DNA of 64,000 nucleotides from contig JAJJLU010003468.1 in the NCBI GenBank assembly GCA_023807065.1, positions 1 to 64,000 on the forward strand. The letters run 5' to 3'. Shown here piece after piece: positions 28,196-38,764 of this stretch. Origin of the DNA: Isotricha intestinalis. Taxonomy: Eukaryota > Ciliophora > Litostomatea > Vestibuliferida > Isotrichidae. Made by a program: the position numbers and the translations under genes. Numbering within the stretch: position 1 is the stretch's first letter; each line of letters begins with the position of its first letter. The notes under the pieces were generated by a model, which was given only the letters and a program-made list of their open reading frames with translations, had not been told where the DNA came from and made no database searches.

Positions 28196-31100
28196 ATGTC
28201 AAAAATAATTCACAGAAAATTTCCATTTTTTGATGTAGAAGAAGGAAATAGAGAAATGAATATGGATGACAATGATTTAAAGAAATGCGAAACAAAGGAA
28301 ATAAAAGCTTGTGATGATTATATATTTATATCAGTGAAAGAAAACAACAAAGAAAAAATAATAAAATTAAAGAAAAATAAAAAATTCGGTGAATTTGAAT
28401 GTTTCACTCATTCAATAAATAAATTTTTAATAAAAAAAAAAGACACAGAAAAAAATTCAGAAAGATTTTTATTTATTTTTGGAGTTGATTCTCTAAAAAA
28501 AAATATATCAAATAATCAAAATGAAAATGAAATATCAACATCAAATAATGAGAATACTACATTAATATCAAGTTTAAAAATATATGATATAACAGAATGT
28601 ATTTCAAATGATCAAACACCAAATGAATTATTTACAATAATATTAAGATATAAAGAAGAAAAAAATGGAATTTCAATTTCAAATTCTGATTCAGACGACA
28701 AAAGTTTAAATTCTTTTTTAAATGTTTCTAATTTTGATGTCTCTGATGATATGATGAATTGTGCTTTTACTTCAAATAATAATAATGATTTAATTGTTAT
28801 TAGTTCTACTAATATTAATAATGATTTAACTAAAATAAAAGATTTAAAAAGTATAAAAATTCAAATTGTTAAAAGAAATGATTTTGAAAATGAAGAAGAA
28901 GATGTTAAAAATTTAGATAATAAAATGTTCCCTGAAATTACTAATATTGGTTTTTCTGTTGATAATAATAATAATAATATTTTATATTATTCTACTAAAA
29001 AAGGTGTTTATTATTTATTTTTAAATGATTTAAATGTTAAAATGGTTGAATTTGCTGATGGAGCTGTTAAAAATTGTTTTACTTTAGGAAAAGAAGAAAA
29101 TAAATTTTTCATTGAAATTACTGCAAATGAAAATGAATGTTTAAAAGAATTTATTAATTTTGATCAAGGACTTTCTATTTGTCTTGAAGGAAAAAAAAAA
29201 TATTTGTTCTATTTTAAAAAATATTATGGATATATTTTAGATGAAGAAAATATTAATACTTTAGCTATTTATGACTCTTCTAATGATATGTTTGTTTGTT
29301 ATAATTCTAGTTTAGGAAAAATTAAAGGTTTTGATATTGAAAATAATTATATTTATATTTTAGGAGAAACTAATGATAAAAAGAAAATTGTTTTTAAATT
29401 AAAAGAAAAAGATAATAAAGAAAAATTTGATAGTTTTTATAAAAAAGGTTTATACGATACAGCTTTTAAATATGCTATAAATTTAAATTATGATGATAAA
29501 AAAAAATCAGAAATTTCATTAAGACATGCAAAATATTTATATGAAAAAGGAGAATATGAAAAATCAATTGAACAATATGTAAACACAATAAATTATCAAG
29601 ACCCTTCATATGTAATACAAAAATTCTTAGAAGGTTCGAAATTAGATTTTTTAATAAAATATTTAGAAAAATTATTAGATAATGAAACATTTAAAAAAAC
29701 TTGTGATTCAGAGCAATTAAAAGATTACACAGCATTATTATTAAATTGTTATATAAAGCAAAAGCAAACTCAAAAATTAAAAAAATTTGTTGATGATAAA
29801 AAATTAAATGATCCAATATCAATTAAAACCGCAATTGAAGTATGTAAAGATACAAAAGAATATGATTTAGCTTTAACAATAGCAAAAAATGCACAAATGA
29901 CAGAAGCTTATATTCAAATATTAATGGATTTAAAAGGAGATTATATTGAAAGTTTAGAATATTTAAAAGGAGTTAAAAATATTGTGGCTAAATATAATTT
30001 ATTATTAAAATATGGAGAAAAATTTTTGGAAAAAGAAGCTTCTCAAACTTCTGATGTAATTACAAATTTAGTAACTGATATTATTCATATTAAAAATTTT
30101 GAAATGGATAAAATAAGTAATTTAAGTGATATTCAAAAAAAACAAATTGTGGAATTACCAAATGAGAAATTAAAAACAATTCCAGATTTAAAAGTTTCTG
30201 ATGAAAAAATATTAAATTTATCACCAAATGAAATAAAAGCAATTCAAGAATTAAAATATGATAAAATAATAAATATATTTGTAGTTAAAGATGGTGATTT
30301 TTATGAACAAAAAGAGAATTCACCAAGAAATATGTTAATTAAATTATTAAATTTAATGATGGAAAATGATAATAAATGTCCTTGTTCAATTGCAGTAAGA
30401 AGAATAGAATTATATGTAGATGAATTAGTAAATTTAAATCAATCAACATCAGGAATTTCAATATTTGATGAAATGAATAAAATATTTGAAAATCCTAAAT
30501 TTAAAGAAATAGATAAAAGTTATATATTAATGTTATTTAAAGTGACAAAATTTAATTTAGGAGTAGAAAAATTAACAGAAATAATGAAATTGAATGATGA
30601 ATTATGTCAAATTTATATGGATAATCATGAATATCCTAAATTATTAGAATTTTGTAAAAGAAAAAAAAATGAGCAAAATGGAAGAAATTTCATAATTCAA
30701 GCATTATGTTATTTAATTCACACATCACAAGAAGCTACAAAAAATTATATAGGACCATATATAAAACAAATATTAGATTTAATAAAAGGAGATGATGGTT
30801 TTAATCCAATGTTGTTATTACAAATAATTGGAAAAGAAAGAGAAGACTCAATAAATAATAAAGTTTTAGAATTTAAATATGCAAAAAATTACATAATGGA
30901 ATGGTTAATAAATCAACAAGAACAATTAAATGAAGATAGGAAAATTTGTTTGAGTAATGTAGATAAAATTCAAAAGACAAATAATCAAATAGAAGAATTA
31001 AAAACAAAGGCAAAAATGTTTTCAATGAGTAAATGTTTAATTTGTAAAAGTCAAGTGAAACCTCCTTTTGTTTTTTTTGCTTGTAATCATGCTTGTTGTT

Positions 31101-31339
31101 CTGAATGTACTAAATATTCATATGATGAAGAAGAAGAAGTTTCTTGTCCTGTTTGCCAAAAAGAAGAAAGAACTTTATTGGATAGAATCGAACAAACTAA
31201 AGCTATTGCAAAAGATCAAAATTCTTTCTTTACTGAATTAAAAGGAAAAGCTAAAAAATTCAATTTGTTTGCTGAATTTTTAGGAAAAGGTATTTTTAAT
31301 TATTTGGAAAAGGATGATGAAAAAAATAATAAAATGTAA
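28196..31339 (+). CDS. VPS11: Vps11, core subunit of the HOPS/CORVET tethering complexes
   Basis: 1047 aa, the usual size. The N-terminus starts HRKFPFFDVEEGN, matching the family's opening FFD motif, then a beta-propeller (to ~400). Next is an alpha-solenoid with clathrin-repeat-like helices (YKKGLYDTAFKYAINL, ISLRHAKYLYEKGEYEKSIEQY, and NCYIKQKQTQKLKKF), as in other Vps class C proteins. The end carries a RING finger (~947-990): CLICKSQVKPP, FFACNHACCSEC, CPVCQKEE. Vps11 joins Vps18 and the other core subunits and helps Rab5/Rab7-positive endosomes and lysosomes fuse. A ~75-residue insertion of Asp/Ser/Lys-rich sequence lies in the propeller. Confidence 0.9.
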   Translation: MSKIIHRKFPFFDVEEGNREMNMDDNDLKKCETKEIKACDDYIFISVKENNKEKIIKLKKNKKFGEFECFTHSINKFLIKKKDTEKNSERFLFIFGVDSLKKNISNNQNENEISTSNNENTTLISSLKIYDITECISNDQTPNELFTIILRYKEEKNGISISNSDSDDKSLNSFLNVSNFDVSDDMMNCAFTSNNNNDLIVISSTNINNDLTKIKDLKSIKIQIVKRNDFENEEEDVKNLDNKMFPEITNIGFSVDNNNNNILYYSTKKGVYYLFLNDLNVKMVEFADGAVKNCFTLGKEENKFFIEITANENECLKEFINFDQGLSICLEGKKKYLFYFKKYYGYILDEENINTLAIYDSSNDMFVCYNSSLGKIKGFDIENNYIYILGETNDKKKIVFKLKEKDNKEKFDSFYKKGLYDTAFKYAINLNYDDKKKSEISLRHAKYLYEKGEYEKSIEQYVNTINYQDPSYVIQKFLEGSKLDFLIKYLEKLLDNETFKKTCDSEQLKDYTALLLNCYIKQKQTQKLKKFVDDKKLNDPISIKTAIEVCKDTKEYDLALTIAKNAQMTEAYIQILMDLKGDYIESLEYLKGVKNIVAKYNLLLKYGEKFLEKEASQTSDVITNLVTDIIHIKNFEMDKISNLSDIQKKQIVELPNEKLKTIPDLKVSDEKILNLSPNEIKAIQELKYDKIINIFVVKDGDFYEQKENSPRNMLIKLLNLMMENDNKCPCSIAVRRIELYVDELVNLNQSTSGISIFDEMNKIFENPKFKEIDKSYILMLFKVTKFNLGVEKLTEIMKLNDELCQIYMDNHEYPKLLEFCKRKKNEQNGRNFIIQALCYLIHTSQEATKNYIGPYIKQILDLIKGDDGFNPMLLLQIIGKEREDSINNKVLEFKYAKNYIMEWLINQQEQLNEDRKICLSNVDKIQKTNNQIEELKTKAKMFSMSKCLICKSQVKPPFVFFACNHACCSECTKYSYDEEEEVSCPVCQKEERTLLDRIEQTKAIAKDQNSFFTELKGKAKKFNLFAEFLGKGIFNYLEKDDEKNNKM

Positions 31340-31418
31340 TTTTAAATTTGTTATATTTAAAATTAAAAAAAAAGTATTTTATTTACTTATTTTTTTTTTT
31401 ATTTTTTTTTTATGGTTT

Positions 31419-31718
31419 TTAAATAGGGTTTAAAAATTTTTGGATATTTGGTTTATGTTTTAAAAATACTTTTTGGAAGTTATTATTACTGTTATTATTA
31501 GTATTATTATTTATTTCTATATTATTATTGTTTAAGGAAGAAAATGAGTTTGTAATTTTTATTTTAGATTGAGGTAAAAATCCCTGATTTTTAATTTTAA
31601 ATAACCTTATTGCTTCACTTTCATTTCCTTTAATTTCCATAGTAAAAAAATATTGTTCATTATTATTATCTTGCAATAAAAAATTATTAAATAAGAAAAT
31701 CCAAATGAAAAATTTCAT
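31419..31718 (-). CDS. Possible small secreted or membrane-linked protein, 99 aa
   Basis: The ATG at 31718 gives MKFFIWIFLFNNFLLQ, which looks like a signal peptide, then a short conserved-looking part (YFFTMEIKGNESEAIRLFKI) and an Asn-rich tail. No family recognised. It could also be a decayed remnant. It converges with Vps11 (79 bp between stops) and its start is 119 bp from the next plus-strand gene. Confidence 0.45.
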   Translation of the reverse strand: MKFFIWIFLFNNFLLQDNNNEQYFFTMEIKGNESEAIRLFKIKNQGFLPQSKIKITNSFSSLNNNNIEINNNTNNNSNNNFQKVFLKHKPNIQKFLNPI

Positions 31719-31837
31719 AATCAAAAAATATAATTAATAATAATTTTCTAAAAAATTGAAAAAAATAATTTCAAAAATTGACTAATAAAAAAATATTATA
31801 TAGGAGAAAAAAATAAAAATATACTTAAAATTTACAA

Positions 31838-33682
31838 ATGAATTCAAAAGAAGAACAAAAAATAATATGTGATTATATAAATGATCCAAAAAGAAAAACA
31901 GAACATATTCAACCATATTTTTTTTGTATAATATGTAATGAAATATTATGTTTTAAATGTTATGGAATACATTTCTCAAATAAAAAAATAAATCATGATG
32001 ATGGATCTATTGTTCCTTATATAGGATTAAATCAATATAATTTAGAACTTTTAAATCATTTAGATAAATTAAGTAAAAAAATAGAAGAAGATAAAAAAAA
32101 GTTCAATCAAAAAATTGAAAATATTGTTCAAAATGTTAATAATAAAACTGATAGTTTAATATTAAAATTTAATGAATTAAAAGAAAAAATAATTACTTTG
32201 GTTTTGGGTAAAAAAAAATTATATGATTTTGATTCTGAAAGCATTTATGAATTCTTTAAAAAATTTGACTGTAATGATTTTTCAAAAGAAAATATGATTA
32301 AATTAGGAAAAAATAAAAATTTAATTGATTCTATTGAAAAAAGAAATAAAGTTATTGTATCTATTAAAAATAATTATTTGGAAAATTTCGAAAAAATATG
32401 GAAAGAAACTATGGAAAAATTTGAAAAAATTTTTACTGAACAAAAAATAGTATTAAATAATTATATAGAAGAAAACTCAAATGATTGTACATTATTGAAT
32501 AATAAAAATCTTTTAAATGAAAGAGATGATTTCACTGCTTTAATTCCAAATAAAAAGGCAAAAATTGAAGAAATTAAAAATGTAGAATATGAAAAAGCAA
32601 TTCCAAAAAAGCATTGCTTCTCAAATATAAATAGTCCTAAAGTAAAAAATATTTCAAAATTAGTTCCAAATGAAAATAAAGCTCAAAATAATGATATTTT
32701 TAATAATAATAACGGAAATTTACTGAATAATAACAACAATAATAATAATAATTTAAATTATAAGATTTTAATTAATAATAATAATAATTTAAATAACAAC
32801 AATGAAATGAAATATTATTTTACAGTTATAATAGTAGAGAATGAATTTGGTAAAATAATAATATATAATATGAAAACAAATAAGAAAAAAACATATCCAA
32901 TAACAAATGATTTTTTTATAGATAAAAAAGGTTATAAATATTTTCCTTTTCCCTGTTCAAAAGGAGTAAATACAAAAAATACATTTTACTTAACAGGAGG
33001 AATATATGAAAATGAGATGAAAAATTTAACATTTAAAATAACATTTAACGAAAAATTAAAACAACCTGAAATAGAAACTTATATTCCAATGAATTCACCA
33101 AGAATAAATCACAATATAATATATTTAGAATCTAAAAATACAATAATAGTATCATCAGGGAAAAGTAGTGTAACATGTGAAGGAATAAATATAAATAATA
33201 ATTCAAACAATTGGTTTTTATTACCAAATATAAATAATGTAAGAATGAATGGAACTTTTTTTTCAATTCAAGATAAATATATTTATTTAATTGGAGGTTA
33301 TGATTCACAATTTGAAGAATATGTTAATGGATATGAATTTTTTGATTTTGATGAAAATTTAAAATGGGATTTAATTAATTTAGACAATATTAATTTTAGA
33401 ATTAGTACTATGGGAGTTATTAATTTTAATGATTTTAAAGTTATTTTTGTTGGTGGTCATAATGGTAAATATTCTTATAGTAGAAATATTGTTAATATTA
33501 CATTTAATAAAAATCAAATTTGTAATTATGAGGTAATTGATAATAAATTAGAGAAGGGAACTATTTTCTATCAAGAACAAACTTTTAAAAAAATTAATAA
33601 TAAATTTATTGGATTTGATATTCATGGAAATTTAGTCGAATATGATGTTGAAAAAAATGATTTTACAATAAACAAACAATAA
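31838..33682 (+). CDS. B-box-like zinc finger, coiled coil and kelch-repeat protein
   Basis: Residues ~11-55 hold a B-box-like zinc-binding pattern: an early Cys and His, then CIICNEILCFKCYGIHF and a closing NHD. A coiled coil follows (~65-115 and ~180-215). After an Asn-rich linker (~280-325), residues ~335-614 carry kelch-type beta repeats with the GG pairs in TFYLTGGIYEN, IYLIGGYDSQ and VIFVGGHNG. The order matches TRIM-like proteins, but no RING domain is present, so ubiquitin-ligase activity is not implied. Such proteins are often adaptors. Confidence 0.65.
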   Translation: MNSKEEQKIICDYINDPKRKTEHIQPYFFCIICNEILCFKCYGIHFSNKKINHDDGSIVPYIGLNQYNLELLNHLDKLSKKIEEDKKKFNQKIENIVQNVNNKTDSLILKFNELKEKIITLVLGKKKLYDFDSESIYEFFKKFDCNDFSKENMIKLGKNKNLIDSIEKRNKVIVSIKNNYLENFEKIWKETMEKFEKIFTEQKIVLNNYIEENSNDCTLLNNKNLLNERDDFTALIPNKKAKIEEIKNVEYEKAIPKKHCFSNINSPKVKNISKLVPNENKAQNNDIFNNNNGNLLNNNNNNNNNLNYKILINNNNNLNNNNEMKYYFTVIIVENEFGKIIIYNMKTNKKKTYPITNDFFIDKKGYKYFPFPCSKGVNTKNTFYLTGGIYENEMKNLTFKITFNEKLKQPEIETYIPMNSPRINHNIIYLESKNTIIVSSGKSSVTCEGININNNSNNWFLLPNINNVRMNGTFFSIQDKYIYLIGGYDSQFEEYVNGYEFFDFDENLKWDLINLDNINFRISTMGVINFNDFKVIFVGGHNGKYSYSRNIVNITFNKNQICNYEVIDNKLEKGTIFYQEQTFKKINNKFIGFDIHGNLVEYDVEKNDFTINKQ

Positions 33683-33784
33683 TTATTAAATATTTTATTT
33701 TTTATTTTTTTTTTATTGTTAAAAAATTATGATATATTAATTTTATTATTTAAATTATTTTGTTTTGTAAAATATAAATAATTT

Positions 33785-33979
33785 ATGAATTCAAGAGAAA
33801 GAATAATTTCAATTTCTTCTTTGAGACATAATAGAAAAATTGCAAAAAGAAATTGTAAAAGTGAAAATGCGAGAAAGGAAAAAATTGTTAATAAGAAAAT
33901 AAAAAATGATATGAAATTTAAAATACAAAGAACTTCTTATGGAAGACAAATTAATCAAGCAAGAGGACAAAATCATTAA
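33785..33979 (+). CDS. Small basic hypothetical protein, 64 aa
   Basis: A short ORF very rich in Arg and Lys, from MNSRERIISISSLRHNRK to QINQARGQNH. It has more G+C and more Arg, Gly and Gln than chance ORFs of this window, so I think it is coding. The composition suggests nucleic-acid binding (for example a ribosomal or mitochondrial protein), but no family is recognised. It starts 102 bp after the kelch gene. Confidence 0.45.
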   Translation: MNSRERIISISSLRHNRKIAKRNCKSENARKEKIVNKKIKNDMKFKIQRTSYGRQINQARGQNH

Positions 33980-35519
33980 TTAAACAGTTTTTATTTTTTA
34001 ACTTACTATAAATTAATTTTAGGTTTTTATATATCATTTAAATTTTAATTTTATTAAGAATTTTAAAAAAAGGTAATTTTTAGTTTTTATTATTATTAAA
34101 CATCTTTTTTTAACTTCATTATTTTTATATTATAAATTTTATAATATATATATATAATTATTAAAAAAAAAAAAAAATTAAAAATAATTTTGATAAATAA
34201 AAGTTTTAATTGTTTATTATGTAATAAATAATAAGCTAACTTTATTTAAAAATGAATAAAATAAATTCATCCAGATTAATATAATTATTATATTCCTTTT
34301 TAATGAAATCAGAATTATTTCTATTGTATTTTATTAATTTAACACTTTGAATGTGTTTTCTTCTTAAAATTAAAAATTTAATTCCCATATTTATAAAAAA
34401 ACAAATAAAACTTGACAAGATAATTTTAAGCACTTAGCATTTAAAATCATATAAAATAATGAAAAATATTATTATCAGGATATAAAAAAGAATAAATAAA
34501 AACAAAAAACATAAAAACCAGATTTATTGAAAAAAATAAAATAAATCATTTGAGAAAATTGAATTATGAAATATAATTCTCAAAAATTTCTTTTATCATA
34601 TAAAAAGCAGAATTTAAAAACATTTCATTTAATTGATAGTCATAAAAGTTAATGTATTCTCTTTAAAATTTTTATTAGAAATATTTTCATTATAAATAAA
34701 AGAATATTTATATTTTTTGATTGACTCATATTTTTATATGTTTTATTTTCTCTTATATTTAAAGTTTAATTATTTTTTTTGGTGAATTTTTTATATTTTT
34801 CAAACTTCACTTTTATTATCATTTCAAATCCTTGATTTATTTTCATTTAATAAAATTAAGGATTTTATTTTTCTTTTTTTTACTATTTTTTTTTCTAAAT
34901 TATTATTATTATTATGGGAATTATGAAAATATTAATTTTTAAAGGCAAAATTAATGAATTTGAATTTTCATCTGAAACTTCCTTTTCTAAAGTTAAATCA
35001 TAATGAAATATTTTATATCCTCAATTATACATTATAGTTATTTTATTATTTAAAATTTCATATATGAAAATTTTGATTTTTTTATTTCTATTTGTGTTTC
35101 ACTTTCTTTTAAAAAAAGTAAAAATTAAAACAATATTTTTTTAAGATTAATATAAATTAAATTTTTTAACTTTTTTTTTCAAAAAAAAGTTTAACTTGAA
35201 AATTATATAATAAAAATTTAATTGATATAAAGACTTTAAAAATTATTTTTAAATAATTTATATTTCATATTTTAATCCAATTTTTTATCTCTTTTTTTTA
35301 AAAAAACATTATTAAAAAAAAAAAATTTAATATATTATATTTTTTCCACTACAATTTCTTCATTAATATAAATATTAAGAAAAAAAAATATTTGTATTAT
35401 ATTATATATATATATAAAAATTTATTATATCTCTATTCTAAATAATAAGAATATATATTTTTATAATATTTGACCTTTTTTTCAAAGATGAAATTAAGTA
35501 TTTTTATAAAAGAGAAAAT
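33980..35519. other. 1.5-kb gap with possible remnants of a minus-strand gene
   Basis: No intact gene is seen. Minus-strand pieces at about 34242-34433, 34560-34740 and 34915-35110 have somewhat protein-like composition; the rest (35120-35519) is almost pure A/T. The gap is unusually long for this window. Confidence 0.5.
34915..35110 (-). pseudogene. Coding-like fragment of unknown gene
   Basis: A minus-strand frame reads KIKIFIYEILNNKITIMYN, then a TGA, then GYKIFHYDLTLEKEVSDENS and NSLILPLKINIF. The mix of residues (His, Asp, Glu, Ser, Pro) on both sides of the stop in the same frame is unlike random AT-rich DNA. Further pieces downstream on the same strand (YKYSFIYNENISNKNF near 34660-34740; EMFLNSAFYMIKEIFENYIS near 34560-34640) are in other frames. 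No family recognised. Most likely an old gene that has decayed. Confidence 0.3.
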
Positions 35520-36428
35520 TTAAAAACAACAAAAAATATTTTTTTTTTTTTGAGTTAAAAGATTATTTGGAACTTGATATCTAACTTCATCATTATTATT
35601 TACATTATCAGTAATTTTTACATAACTATTATTACTATTTCCTTCTTTTTTATAATTCAAATTTATTTTTTTTACATTTGAAAAATCAACTTCTTTTATT
35701 ATTTGATTATAATTGACTTTTGATTGTATTTTTAAAACATTAAATTTTTTAAAATTATTTATAATTTCGAAATGAATTGAATGTTGAATTTTTTCATTTT
35801 CTATATTAAAACCAATATTTTTATTATTAAATTTAAAATTTTGATTTAAAGCATTTTCAAAAGATAATAAATTTTGTGATTTAATATGATTAATATCATT
35901 TTCTTTTTTAATATTTGTTTTTGAATTTCTTTTATCATTATTTTCAAATATATTTTTTTTATTAATATTTTTATTTTTATTATTTGGAGTTTGAATTTCT
36001 TTTTCATTTAATAATAAACTATTGTTCCTTTTAAAAAAGTTTGTTTCTTTTTTTTCATTTAAAAAATGTTTATGAAAATTTGATTCTGACTTTTCTTTCT
36101 TTAAAAAACCAGGTTTATGTTTTTTTTTCTGAGTTAATTTTAAATAATTATCATTTTCTTTTTTTTCTTCGTTTTTTATTTTTTTCATTAACTCAACATA
36201 AAACAATAAATTATCATTTTCATTGCTTTTATCTACAAAAGGAATTACTTTTATATTTTCTTCATTATTTGATGATTGAGATTTATTTTCTTCTTTAATA
36301 TTATTATTTTTATTTTTTCTATTTGAAATTTTTTTTTCTATTTTAATTTTATTTATTGGCTTTTTTATTATATTTTCTTCATAATTATTTTGACCAAAAA
36401 CTTTTTCAATTTGTTTATTTACAATCAT
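35520..36428 (-). CDS. Asn/Lys-rich hypothetical protein, 302 aa
   Basis: Mostly low-complexity Asn/Lys/Glu. The C-terminal ~90 residues look structured, with alternating strands (IHFEIINNFKKFNVLKI, VKKINLNYKK, SYVKITDNVN). It ends FCCF, a Cys pair near the C-terminus that could be lipidated, although it does not fit the CAAX or CC rules. Function unknown. Confidence 0.6.
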   Translation of the reverse strand: MIVNKQIEKVFGQNNYEENIIKKPINKIKIEKKISNRKNKNNNIKEENKSQSSNNEENIKVIPFVDKSNENDNLLFYVELMKKIKNEEKKENDNYLKLTQKKKHKPGFLKKEKSESNFHKHFLNEKKETNFFKRNNSLLLNEKEIQTPNNKNKNINKKNIFENNDKRNSKTNIKKENDINHIKSQNLLSFENALNQNFKFNNKNIGFNIENEKIQHSIHFEIINNFKKFNVLKIQSKVNYNQIIKEVDFSNVKKINLNYKKEGNSNNSYVKITDNVNNNDEVRYQVPNNLLTQKKKNIFCCF

Positions 36429-36519
36429 ATTTTTATTTTATTATATTTTTTATAATTTAATTTTTAATTAAATAATAAAATATTTAAATAATTCATTTTC
36501 CAAGAAAAAGAAATGAAAT

Positions 36520-37380
36520 TCAGTCATTTTTTGATTGTTCACTTCTTGATTTTTTGTTATTTAAAAAAGTCTTTACATCTTTATTAATAAAGTCAATTAA
36601 TAATTCCTTATTCTTAACTCTAGTGTTTTCCAATAAAAATTTGTTTTTAAAATTAAATTTTTTTTCAAACTCTTTTTCTGACATTATAGAAATTTTAATA
36701 ATTTCTTCAAGATTGAATTCATTTAAAAATTGATTTATTAACTTAACATTTTTATGTGTATATTTATTTATACTTATTAGTTTTTCTATTTCATTTAAAT
36801 TTTTGAGAGTAAATCCATTTTCTTTTGAATATTCTTGCAAAATTTGTTTTATATTTTTTTGAAAAAGGTCTAAATTGTATTTTTTTTCTGTTTTTTCCTT
36901 CACTTCATTTTTTATTTTGATTTTAAAATATATAAATTGATTAATTAATCCTAATTTTTTTAGTTCTTCTAAAAGTAAATTTATGGTTTTTTCACAAAAT
37001 TTTATTCCATGAACTTTTGTTCGTTTCAATAAATTATCATCTTTTTTTTTTTTTGAAGAGTTATTAATATTAATATTATTAATATTATTAGTATCATTAT
37101 TATTAATATTATTATTATTAGTATCATTATTATTAATATTATTATTAGTATTAGTATTATTCTTTTGAGTCTGTTCATTACTATTGTTTTTTTTTCCTTT
37201 ATATATTTCATCATTCTCCGAAGAAGAAATATAAAAATCTTCATCATTTTTTTTGAATGTTTCACTTGTAGTATAAAACTCTTCAATTTCAATATTTAAG
37301 CTGCTTGGATACTCTTCAAAAAAATCTTCTTTCATACTTTCTTCATTTAAAAACAAATCAGTATTTTCGGCAGAAACCAT
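36520..37380 (-). CDS. Hypothetical protein with Asn/Thr linker, 286 aa
   Basis: The N-terminus is acidic (LFLNEESMKEDFFEEYPSS). An (AAT)n-like run encodes an Asn/Ile/Thr linker (~75-108). The C-terminal 170 residues are helical and more conserved in look (KTINLLLEELKKLGLINQF, EYSKENGFTLKNLNEIEKLI). No domain recognised. It ends in TGA. Confidence 0.6.
   Translation of the reverse strand: MVSAENTDLFLNEESMKEDFFEEYPSSLNIEIEEFYTTSETFKKNDEDFYISSSENDEIYKGKKNNSNEQTQKNNTNTNNNINNNDTNNNNINNNDTNNINNININNSSKKKKDDNLLKRTKVHGIKFCEKTINLLLEELKKLGLINQFIYFKIKIKNEVKEKTEKKYNLDLFQKNIKQILQEYSKENGFTLKNLNEIEKLISINKYTHKNVKLINQFLNEFNLEEIIKISIMSEKEFEKKFNFKNKFLLENTRVKNKELLIDFINKDVKTFLNNKKSRSEQSKND
37071..37161. repeat. 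ATT/AAT trinucleotide microsatellite in coding sequence
   Basis: A run of near-perfect ATT units (AAT on the coding strand) with occasional interruptions, encoding Asn/Ile/Thr. Likely to vary in length. Confidence 0.8.
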
Positions 37381-37665
37381 ATTTAATTAAAATAAGAAAA
37401 AATTTTATTATTTATATGAAAACTCTTTAACATAAATGAAAAAATTAAAAAATAGTTAGAAGTATTTTAAATGTATATAAAAATGAAATGCAATATCTTT
37501 GGGTTTTAAATTTGAAAAAAAAAAAACAGTTTTTTTAATGGAATTCTCAAAAAATTCATTTTAAATATTTCAAAAAGGTTTTTAAAGAAAAATCAATTGA
37601 AAAAAATTTTTAACTGATTTTTCGAAAAAATTACTGTATCAAGAAAAAGTTAAGAAAAAAAATAA

Positions 37666-38697
37666 TTAATAATAAGAATTTACATATTTTTCAATATAAT
37701 ATTTATCAACACTTAAATTTCCAACAGCATTTTTAAATCCTTGTTTTGAAATCCATTTTTTTTTATTTTCTAATTGTTCTTTTCTTTTTATTTCTTCAAA
37801 AGTAATATAAGGAGCAAAACTCATGTAAGGAGAAATATATTTAATAATTTTTTTATTTCTTGAATTTAATAAATTACTTTTATTTTTTTTTAAAATTATT
37901 TTTTTCTCTTTTTTAATATATGTTTTAATATTTTTATATAAACTATTTGTCAAACGTAATATTTGTAAAAATCGATTAAAATCAAAAGAAATATTTTTTG
38001 AGTTAAATCCAATTAAATATTTTTGAGGAGAAATATATTGACAAATATAATCTTTTAAAATAAGATTGTCTTTAAAAAAAATTTCAATTTGATTTTTAAA
38101 ATCTTCTAAATCTAAAATTCCTTCTACTTCAATTTTATCATAATAATTATTAAAATATAATTCTGAAGTCAAAGGAAAATTTTGATTTTTTTTTATTTCA
38201 AAAATTGGATTTTTTGTTTCTTTTATTATATCTTTTATTAATTCTTCATTGTTTTTTAAAGAATCAGTATTTTCTTTTAAAAATATTTCAAATTTATTTG
38301 TTGGAATTTCTATTCTTTCACTTATTTTATTTTTTAAATCTTCTAATTTTGATTTTTGACTTAAAGATATATTAAATTTATTTCTTCTATAAATGAAATT
38401 TATATTCAATGAAGGAATTATTTTTTTTAATTTAATTTTTAATGTTTCTTTCTTTTCTATATTATCTATTATTATTGGTTCTGATTTTTTTTTGTTTATT
38501 AATGTATCTAATAATGATACTGTTGTATTATTTTTGCTCATATTTTTTGTTGTTTTTTTTTTTGTTATTTTCTTTTTTATTGATTTGTTTTCTTTTGATT
38601 GAGGGTCATTTAATTTTGTGGAATTACTTTCTGAATCATTTATTTGATTTGATTTAATTAAACTATCAGTGCTTTTATTTATTGAAAGACTACTCAT
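37666..38697 (-). CDS. Hypothetical protein with possible ubiquitin-like fold, 343 aa
   Basis: The first ~85 residues are Ser/Lys-rich. Residues ~97-150 (INFIYRRNKFNISLSQKSKL, then KISERIEIPTNKFEIFLKE) have the strand-strand-helix pattern of ubiquitin-like domains. The C-terminus is distinctive: SPYMSFAPYITFEEIKRKEQ, NKKKWISKQGF, VGNLSVDKYYIEKYV. That Tyr/Trp-rich tail looks like a conserved binding motif, but I cannot assign a family. Its start is only 67 bp from the divergent start at 38765. Confidence 0.65.
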   Translation of the reverse strand: MSSLSINKSTDSLIKSNQINDSESNSTKLNDPQSKENKSIKKKITKKKTTKNMSKNNTTVSLLDTLINKKKSEPIIIDNIEKKETLKIKLKKIIPSLNINFIYRRNKFNISLSQKSKLEDLKNKISERIEIPTNKFEIFLKENTDSLKNNEELIKDIIKETKNPIFEIKKNQNFPLTSELYFNNYYDKIEVEGILDLEDFKNQIEIFFKDNLILKDYICQYISPQKYLIGFNSKNISFDFNRFLQILRLTNSLYKNIKTYIKKEKKIILKKNKSNLLNSRNKKIIKYISPYMSFAPYITFEEIKRKEQLENKKKWISKQGFKNAVGNLSVDKYYIEKYVNSYY

Positions 38698-38764
38698 TTT
38701 ATTTTTTATAACCTTAGAATTATTTTTTTAACAAAAAGCACCAAAAAATATTATTTTTAAAGAA
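38698..38764. promoter_or_regulatory. Very short divergent promoter, 67 bp
   Basis: The start codons of a minus-strand and a plus-strand gene are separated by only 67 bp, including both 5' leaders. The stretch contains A/T runs and one less A/T-rich patch (AACAAAAAGCACC). Both promoters must fit here or lie within coding sequence. Confidence 0.5.

Noticed and set aside
29630..29645. GGTTCGAA, similar to a tRNA B box
   Set aside because: Lies within the Vps11 coding frame with no A box or tRNA fold around it. No tRNA was found in the window.
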